DNA of 21,362 nt from a virus: IMG/VR virus record IMGVR_UViG_3300020204_000445, positions 1-21,362 of that record, one strand, 5' to 3'. The notes below the pieces were generated by a model, which saw only the letters and a program-made list of their open reading frames with translations, was not told where the DNA came from and made no database searches. Position numbers and translations under genes: made by a program. Within the stretch, counting starts at the first letter, position 1. The number at the start of each line of letters is the position of its first letter. Positions 17,701 to 21,362 of the stretch are shown in pieces.

Positions 17701-18398
17701 CTACACCTACAAATACTGAAACACCTACACCTACAAATACTCTAACACCTACAAATACTCTAACACCTACAAATACACTTACAACTACACCAACTCAAAC
17801 TCCAACAAAAACACCAACACCAACACCATCTAGTACGTGTCCAGGAACAACTGTCACTTGTTATAGATGGTTACTTAATAATATAGGATTAGGCGCAAGT
17901 ACATACGGATATACCGATTGTAATAATACACCACAAACCATTGTTGTCGGACCTAATAATTATACTACTGTTTGTTCTATATCAATGCCAACCATTATTT
18001 CGGGTCCAATTCCCCCGGCTCCTCAACAAGGAAAAGTTTGCGGTTCGGTTTGTATTCCACTAACACCAACTCCAACAATGACAAAAACACCAACTAAAAC
18101 TCCAACAAACACACCAACATCAACCCAAACAGTCTTCTCTTTCCTAGGTGGGACTACTTTTTTTGATACAACAGGACCCGATGCTTGTAATAATTTTTCA
18201 ATAAGCAGAACTTTTTATAGCAATAAATCATTACTGAGCTTGGGTGTTTCAGATATTATGTACGACAATTTTGCACTTACTATTCCTACAAATGGGAATG
18301 GATTATGGATTGCACTGTCTAATAATAGTGGCGTCACTAAGGTGGCTTTTGAGATCGCCTCAAACGGATTAATATTGGACACTTATATTTGCCCCTAG
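14745..18398 (+). CDS. gpI-like baseplate protein fused to a Thr/Pro stalk and distal knob-like domains
   Basis: A 1217-residue modular protein. Residues about 1-330 are beta-rich and unassigned. Residues 386-397 ([12 protein letters not shown]) and 445-469, including [18 protein letters not shown], match the phage tail protein I (P2 gpI) pattern: a helix ending in L-G-W, then K-G-T-x-x-A-I plus a helix ending in L-G-I-P. In P2-type tails gpI is a wedge component comparable to part of T4 gp7. Residues up to about 830 end in [16 protein letters not shown] and [10 protein letters not shown] Thr/Pro tract (833-1028) follows, then a small Cys-containing domain (1029-1104), a short second Thr/Pro tract (1107-1129) and a last domain (1130-1217). 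The order anchor, stalk, knob suggests a baseplate-attached receptor-binding fibre. ATG 14745 lies 4 bases after the previous stop; no Shine-Dalgarno. gpI similarity is by remembered pattern. Confidence 0.87.
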   Translation: MVRRFFRTNGASGADTPFDNLVGLQTVTGGGLTQGNFEFDISLSEKNNRTFNIGVFGDPISLDFLGLTSVNESRELQAKEYRVFPNIDLSLVTNFTLYGSLRKRLEVSVQRILGFFPAGLQIDFLNLDYSTGNTAYNISYNQIPNLTTLTIDVNKIQNPFSIDYSSKSKINLQTREAEFSPIRDLTNRFRDYVLVVNDISYTLIDFRPSNSLTSGTIILKVSGQPFSSSTTNLNLLIRPSDFYVEKIFSEDFDEVVQFLLNRLVVPKYTATFTVPVEGDNGIVGFQVQSVTFPLDGSWNLDIRTNNFENYLEKLNTIGQQYDEFKTNLVTRFLTTNSFLEFDTPDQKVFKILQIYGRSFDQIKLYISALANMTSVQYQLGDTIPDELVKYLAETLGWSINISPIVQQNYLQSTLSTSGISQYDGYSRELTDNEINYNFYQNLILNSAYLYKSKGTRKAIEFLLRFLGIPEAVTEFNEFVYVADRRIDMRQFYDQLFQITGGTYVDVITEYDSQITYKIYGITYTGFSSTTIVQSVSVNFDNYPVDEFGYPYAPVETDDYYFEKGAGWFESTPQHRSPEIVDPTFSVFTGSSPYVQTQLQPFTYGQEYFQRFRSFPYMNLGFNLKLVRDNKKSWQPPILRKSTNANLNAYYIVQDDKLTLNAKNTEIFLNPGQGLLYDVWYMSRNFNYPIPNSGMTPAYPSFGSYDWSFIDPEANKKTFFEFQIDFVRSTIDVRDRWFSTDGKTSGYSSLLDIFYNFLQSNQNAGVSNYDFNYKKLIEYVNGIGTNWICLIEQFVPATTIWQTGVRYENSAMQRQKFVWKKQEPCYLVSLQVPLPSPTPTITSTQTSTNTSTPTNTQTPTNTLTPTQTPTNTLTPTETPTQTPTETPTPTNTLTPTETPTETPTPTNTVTPTETPINSPTPTETPTETPTETPTETPTETPTETPTETPTPTNTPTPTNTPTPTETPTPTNTETPTETPTPTNTETPTPTNTETPTPTNTLTPTNTLTPTNTLTTTPTQTPTKTPTPTPSSTCPGTTVTCYRWLLNNIGLGASTYGYTDCNNTPQTIVVGPNNYTTVCSISMPTIISGPIPPAPQQGKVCGSVCIPLTPTPTMTKTPTKTPTNTPTSTQTVFSFLGGTTFFDTTGPDACNNFSISRTFYSNKSLLSLGVSDIMYDNFALTIPTNGNGLWIALSNNSGVTKVAFEIASNGLILDTYICP
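17241..17828 (+). repeat. Thr/Pro-encoding minisatellite (stalk 1)
   Basis: About 590 bases built from related in-frame units that encode residues 833-1028 of the gpI-like protein. Three unit lengths are visible. The first is a 12-base unit for Glu-Thr-Pro-Thr (about 17500-17590). The second is a 24-base unit for Glu-Thr-Pro-Thr-Pro-Thr-Asn-Thr (about 17635-17735). The third is an 18-base unit for Leu-Thr-Pro-Thr-Asn-Thr (about 17735-17785). Copies differ largely at third codon positions (cca/cct/ccg/ccc, act/aca), so the amino-acid pattern is better conserved than the DNA. Such tracts are expected to be extended, protease-tolerant spacers and to change length by slippage or recombination. 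Confidence 0.9.
18063..18131 (+). repeat. Short second Thr/Pro tract
   Basis: Encodes residues 1107-1129 of the gpI-like protein, alternating Thr-Pro with Met, Lys, Asn and Ser substitutions ([18 protein letters not shown]). Unlike the first tract it is basic rather than acidic. It separates the two small C-terminal domains, as a hinge or spacer would. Confidence 0.8.
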
Positions 18399-18413
18399 TT
18401 AAAATACAAGATT

Positions 18414-18914
18414 ATGAGAATTGTAAATCCAAACAACCGTGTTTTTATACTTAACTACAATAGTGTAGCTAATGGACAACTATTTTCATATGATTGTAAC
18501 TATCAATACGTTACAACAAATATATTCCCGTGGTCATCCTCATCATCTGGTGTTTCTTCGTTTTCAGATGTTCTTTATAATGTGTTGAATAGCTATTTGA
18601 ACAGTCAAGGAATATTATTAAGTGACTGTGTTTCTAGTAGTTTGAATTCATTTTGGTCTGTTGATATCAGAATTAACAACGTTAATTTAGTCACAATACC
18701 CTTTTTCAACGGATTTGGAACCACACAAATACCAAATGACAATCAATGGAGAACTGCGGTAAATTCGGCATTATCAGAGCTATTGGATTATAGTTACTAT
18801 TACTTTTTCGTTGGTGATGTAGTTACAATTTATAATTTATTATGTCCACCAACACAAAATCTTATAAGTGTTGACATAAATGTTGGAATAAATTTTACCA
18901 TTGAATGTAATTAA
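18414..18914 (+). CDS. Putative tail-fibre-associated protein (166 aa), homologous to a domain of the next gene product
   Basis: A 166-residue protein with no recognised family. Its residues about 52-166 resemble residues 590-695 of the protein encoded by the next gene. The clearest block is QIPNDNQWRTAVNSAL (105-120) against QIPSDDQWYDAVYSLL (639-654), 10 identical of 16. Both versions have a preceding helix with a cysteine (C72; C609) and a C-terminal I-E-C or I-N-C ending, so the likeness is domain-wide. A serine run (41-45) separates an N-terminal part (with C28) from this domain. There is no signal peptide or membrane segment. It lies 15 bases after the gpI-like fibre gene and 3 bases before the SprB-repeat gene. 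It could be a stand-alone cap, chaperone or tip subunit of the same fibre system. Confidence 0.83.
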   Translation: MRIVNPNNRVFILNYNSVANGQLFSYDCNYQYVTTNIFPWSSSSSGVSSFSDVLYNVLNSYLNSQGILLSDCVSSSLNSFWSVDIRINNVNLVTIPFFNGFGTTQIPNDNQWRTAVNSALSELLDYSYYYFFVGDVVTIYNLLCPPTQNLISVDINVGINFTIECN

Positions 18915-18917
18915 AAT

Positions 18918-21362
18918 ATGGGAACTTTTAATGCAACCTATTCGGTAACTGGTACGTGTCAAAACATCAATCCAGGATCTATTCAAGTTTCTGCTTTTGG
19001 TGGAATAGAACCTTATTTTTACACTTGGATTGATCCTCTACAATTTACAGGGTCAACAATAACTGGTCTAGGCACTGGAACTTATAATGTTTTAATTAAT
19101 GATAGTGCGGCACCTGTTAACAATTATCTATACTTGAATGTTTCAGTATCTAGCGGTTTATGTTTAAATCATGTAACATCAGCAAACACAACTTGTGGTG
19201 ATTCCAATGGTAGTATTCTTGTTTCAGCTTTTACAGATTATAATGAAATCACTTATACTTTGCTCGATGGTGATAATAATTTACTCAGTCAAATAGGTAA
19301 CAATCAACTAACTTGTCAATTTATAAATTTAAGTGCTGGAACATATTCTGTTTTAGCAAATAGTTTAGCTGGTTGTTCAGCTTTAACAGAAACTATTATA
19401 ATTAATTCTGGTCAATCATTGGACTTTGGGTTTTATATCGTTGATGATACTCAATGTGACGTAAATCCCACTGGAAAAGTTTTTGTGACTGGTGTTACAG
19501 GTAACGGGCCTTTTGTTTACGAATGGACAAACGGTTTCACTGGAACGTCAATTACAGGTTTGACAGAAGGGGTGTATGGATGTACTGTAAGAAGTTCTGA
19601 TAATTGTGTTATCACTAAAACCGCATCAGTTGGTTTTGCACCAGCACTTGGTCTTGGATCTTGGAGTGCACAAACCATACCTACTTGTTTCAATAATGAC
19701 GGATCATTAATTTTAAATATTACTGGTGGTACTGGTCCATATTATTACTCAGCATCCAATAGTACCATTCTAATTTCATATGCTCAGACACAAACTTTTA
19801 CAAACTTACCAGAAGGTATATTCTCGGTCAATGTAACTGACGCTACCTTTTGTAAACAAACATTTTCGACCAATTTGGACATTGTAAATACAATAAATAA
19901 TGTCACATTTACTGTAAATGATTCCTTTTGTAGTATATCAGGTGGGTCTATTGACATACAAGTATTCGGTGGTGTACCTCCTTATAGTTATAGTTTATCA
20001 GGTTCAACAAATTCAGAAAATGCAACAACCAACAGTTACGAATATAGTTTTGCTAATTTAAGTTCTGGTGAATACAATATTACAGTATCAAATATAGGAC
20101 AATGTACCTACACACAAAATTTTACAGTAGTTACACAAAATAAATTCACACACTCTATTTCAACAACAGGGACAACTTGTGGAAATAGTAATGGTGTTTT
20201 AACTATAGAAATAAGTTCAGGTGGTACGGCACCATACATATATGCATTATCCAACGGATTCAGTTTTCAGACCAATGAACTATTGTATTCATTCTTAAAT
20301 CTACCATCAGGAGCTTATACATATCAAGTAACTGACGTTGATGGTTGTCGTCAGGATGGTACAACTTTTATTCTAGGATCACAAGTTGTAAATTTTGAAC
20401 TTTATTCTATACCTTGTATTTCGGGTGGGAATGGTTCAATTACTACACTTATTAGTAGTGGTACACCACCATTTACGTTTACTTGGTCAAGTAATGTTTC
20501 TGGTAATCCACAACAAATATATGTTACAGGGTTAACCGCTGACACCTACACATTACTGATTGTTGATGCTAATAGTTGTAGTTATTCAGCATCAACATCC
20601 GTAAATTGTTTAGATATAATTTCAACATACCAAGTGTACGGTATGAGTCAAAATAACTTTTCATACATTTCAGGATCAAAAAGAGGAATGTTAGAAATGT
20701 TAAACCAAGGTTATGCAAATTTGACTTCAGGATTGGGGGGTTGTTTATTAAGTGCAACAACATTTACTGTTGAATCACAAATACAAGGTGTTACTATTTC
20801 AAATTTATTTTTTACAGGAGCAACTTTACTTCAGATACCGTCTGACGATCAATGGTATGACGCGGTTTATTCCTTGTTATTACCATATGCTCTAGTGTTG
20901 ACAATTGATGAAGTAAGTAGTGATTTGATAATTGAAGTACCAAATAATCCACCAAATCCAGTATTCGCTGTTAATTTATTAATTGATTATGTTATTAATT
21001 GTTTGTCAACACCAACTCCTACAATGACACTATCAGTTACACCTACCATAACACCTACAACTTCAATAACACCGACTTCAACAATAGGACTTACACCAAC
21101 ACCAACAAAAAGTATAACACCAACTGTAACTCCAAGTAACTCGGTAACACCAACTAATACACCTAGTGAAACGGTAACAAACACACCAACAGAAACACCA
21201 ACTAATACACCTAGTGAAACGGTAACAAACACACCAACACCAACAGAAACACCAACAAATACACCTAGTGAAACGGTAACAAACACACCAACACCAACAG
21301 AAACACCAACTAATACACCTAGTGAAACGGTAACAAACACACCAACACCAACAGAAACACCA
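18918..21362 (+). CDS. Partial: SprB-repeat tail/adhesin-like protein with Thr/Pro stalk (at least 815 aa, 3' end outside the window)
   Basis: Reading from ATG 18918 the frame stays open for 815 codons to the last base, so the C-terminus is missing. Residues 10-562 hold seven repeats of 65-80 residues of the SprB type. The core G-G-x-x-P-Y-x-Y is seen as GGIEPYFYTW (28-37), GGTGPYYYSA (270-279), GGVPPYSYSL (351-360), GGTAPYIYAL (435-444), and more loosely in units 3 and 7. Each then has an L-x-x-G-x-Y strand and, in units 2-7, a closing cysteine paired with one near the unit start (C93/C153, C180/C230, C257/C312, C338/C396, C421/C477, C500/C554). Residues 570-695 repeat the domain of the 166-residue neighbour. 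From 698 onward it is Thr/Pro-rich. There is no signal peptide, which fits a virion protein rather than a secreted adhesin. Likely role is surface binding. Confidence 0.9.
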   Translation, partial: MGTFNATYSVTGTCQNINPGSIQVSAFGGIEPYFYTWIDPLQFTGSTITGLGTGTYNVLINDSAAPVNNYLYLNVSVSSGLCLNHVTSANTTCGDSNGSILVSAFTDYNEITYTLLDGDNNLLSQIGNNQLTCQFINLSAGTYSVLANSLAGCSALTETIIINSGQSLDFGFYIVDDTQCDVNPTGKVFVTGVTGNGPFVYEWTNGFTGTSITGLTEGVYGCTVRSSDNCVITKTASVGFAPALGLGSWSAQTIPTCFNNDGSLILNITGGTGPYYYSASNSTILISYAQTQTFTNLPEGIFSVNVTDATFCKQTFSTNLDIVNTINNVTFTVNDSFCSISGGSIDIQVFGGVPPYSYSLSGSTNSENATTNSYEYSFANLSSGEYNITVSNIGQCTYTQNFTVVTQNKFTHSISTTGTTCGNSNGVLTIEISSGGTAPYIYALSNGFSFQTNELLYSFLNLPSGAYTYQVTDVDGCRQDGTTFILGSQVVNFELYSIPCISGGNGSITTLISSGTPPFTFTWSSNVSGNPQQIYVTGLTADTYTLLIVDANSCSYSASTSVNCLDIISTYQVYGMSQNNFSYISGSKRGMLEMLNQGYANLTSGLGGCLLSATTFTVESQIQGVTISNLFFTGATLLQIPSDDQWYDAVYSLLLPYALVLTIDEVSSDLIIEVPNNPPNPVFAVNLLIDYVINCLSTPTPTMTLSVTPTITPTTSITPTSTIGLTPTPTKSITPTVTPSNSVTPTNTPSETVTNTPTETPTNTPSETVTNTPTPTETPTNTPSETVTNTPTPTETPTNTPSETVTNTPTPTETP
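18945..20603 (+). repeat. Seven SprB-like protein repeats
   Basis: Approximate unit limits in residues of the encoded protein are 10-77, 84-163, 171-240, 250-320, 327-405, 410-486 and 492-562. Units are divergent at the DNA level, so this is an old domain array and not a recent tandem duplication. Unit 1 lacks the closing cysteine. Unit 2 has lost the Gly-Gly-x-x-Pro-Tyr core (it reads YNEITYTL). Confidence 0.75.
21009..21362 (+). repeat. Thr/Pro tract with 48/54-bp tandem repeats running off the window (stalk 2)
   Basis: Encodes residues 698 onward of the SprB-repeat protein. It is irregular at first, then strictly tandem. Unit 1 is 21153-21200 (48 bases), unit 2 21201-21254, unit 3 21255-21308 and unit 4 21309-21362 (54 bases each). 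Units read Thr-Asn-Thr-Pro-Ser-Glu-Thr-Val-Thr-Asn-Thr-Pro-Thr-(Pro-Thr)-Glu-Thr-Pro. They are nearly identical in DNA apart from the missing six bases in unit 1 and an act/aca change at the first codon. The last unit ends exactly at the last base. Confidence 0.92.

Noticed and set aside
17241-17828. Possible CRISPR array
   Set aside because: Repeat units are 12-24 bases, directly adjacent, in frame and coding for Thr/Pro; there are no unique spacers and no cas genes.
20987-21340. Minus-strand open frame of 117 codons, Val/Gly-rich
   Set aside because: It is the reverse reading of the Thr/Pro tandem repeat (ACC/CCA units read as GGT/TGG/GTG). The plus-strand frame is continuous with the SprB-repeat gene and explains the sequence fully.
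17241-21362. Bacteroidota-type O-glycosylation of the Thr/Pro stalks
   Set aside because: The known Bacteroidota signal needs Asp before Ser/Thr and a hydrophobic-type residue after it; the stalks contain almost no Asp, so this is not supported.

Overview
The window looks like part of the genome of a large contractile-tailed bacteriophage (a T4/P2-type myovirus) that probably infects a member of the Bacteroidota. The phage assignment rests on a gp25/gpW-like protein followed by a gp6/gpJ-like baseplate protein, with a gpI-like tail motif further downstream, in a tightly packed block of long structural genes all on the + strand. Only about 190 of 21,362 bases lie outside genes. The host guess rests on three things: the AT-rich sequence, the near absence of Shine-Dalgarno sequences (A-rich leaders instead), and seven SprB-like repeats, a repeat type characteristic of Bacteroidota surface adhesins. 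It remains an inference.

Layout. (1) 20-2479: nrdA, the large subunit of class I ribonucleotide reductase, of the type that aligns closely with the eukaryotic R1 protein. It ends in a hairpin. (2) 2518-4822: baseplate wedge genes gp25 and gp6. (3) 4897-10155: a giant 1752-residue structural protein with a carboxypeptidase-regulatory-like beta-sandwich N-terminus and, in mid-protein, a strongly hydrophobic helical stretch followed by a basic, cysteine-containing segment. (4) 10160-14740: four structural proteins of 580, 273, 360 and 302 residues without firm family assignment; the 360-residue one carries a PKD-like motif. (5) 14745-18398: a 1217-residue protein joining a gpI-like baseplate region to a 196-residue Thr/Pro stalk and two small distal domains. 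(6) 18414-18914: a 166-residue protein. (7) 18918 to the window end: an open gene of at least 815 codons with seven SprB-like repeats, a domain homologous to the 166-residue protein, and a Thr/Pro stalk encoded by a 48/54-nt tandem repeat that runs off the window edge.

How the genes may work together. gp25, gp6 and the gpI-like region would build the baseplate wedge. The middle genes would supply peripheral baseplate or tail parts. The last three genes look like a host-recognition module in which anchor, stalk, repeat and knob-like domains have been mixed and duplicated. NrdA would supply deoxynucleotides for phage DNA synthesis; its small subunit (nrdB) is not in this window.

No tRNA, rRNA, CRISPR array, insertion sequence, integrase or origin was recognised. 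There is no gene-free stretch longer than 300 bases; the longest gap is 74 bases.
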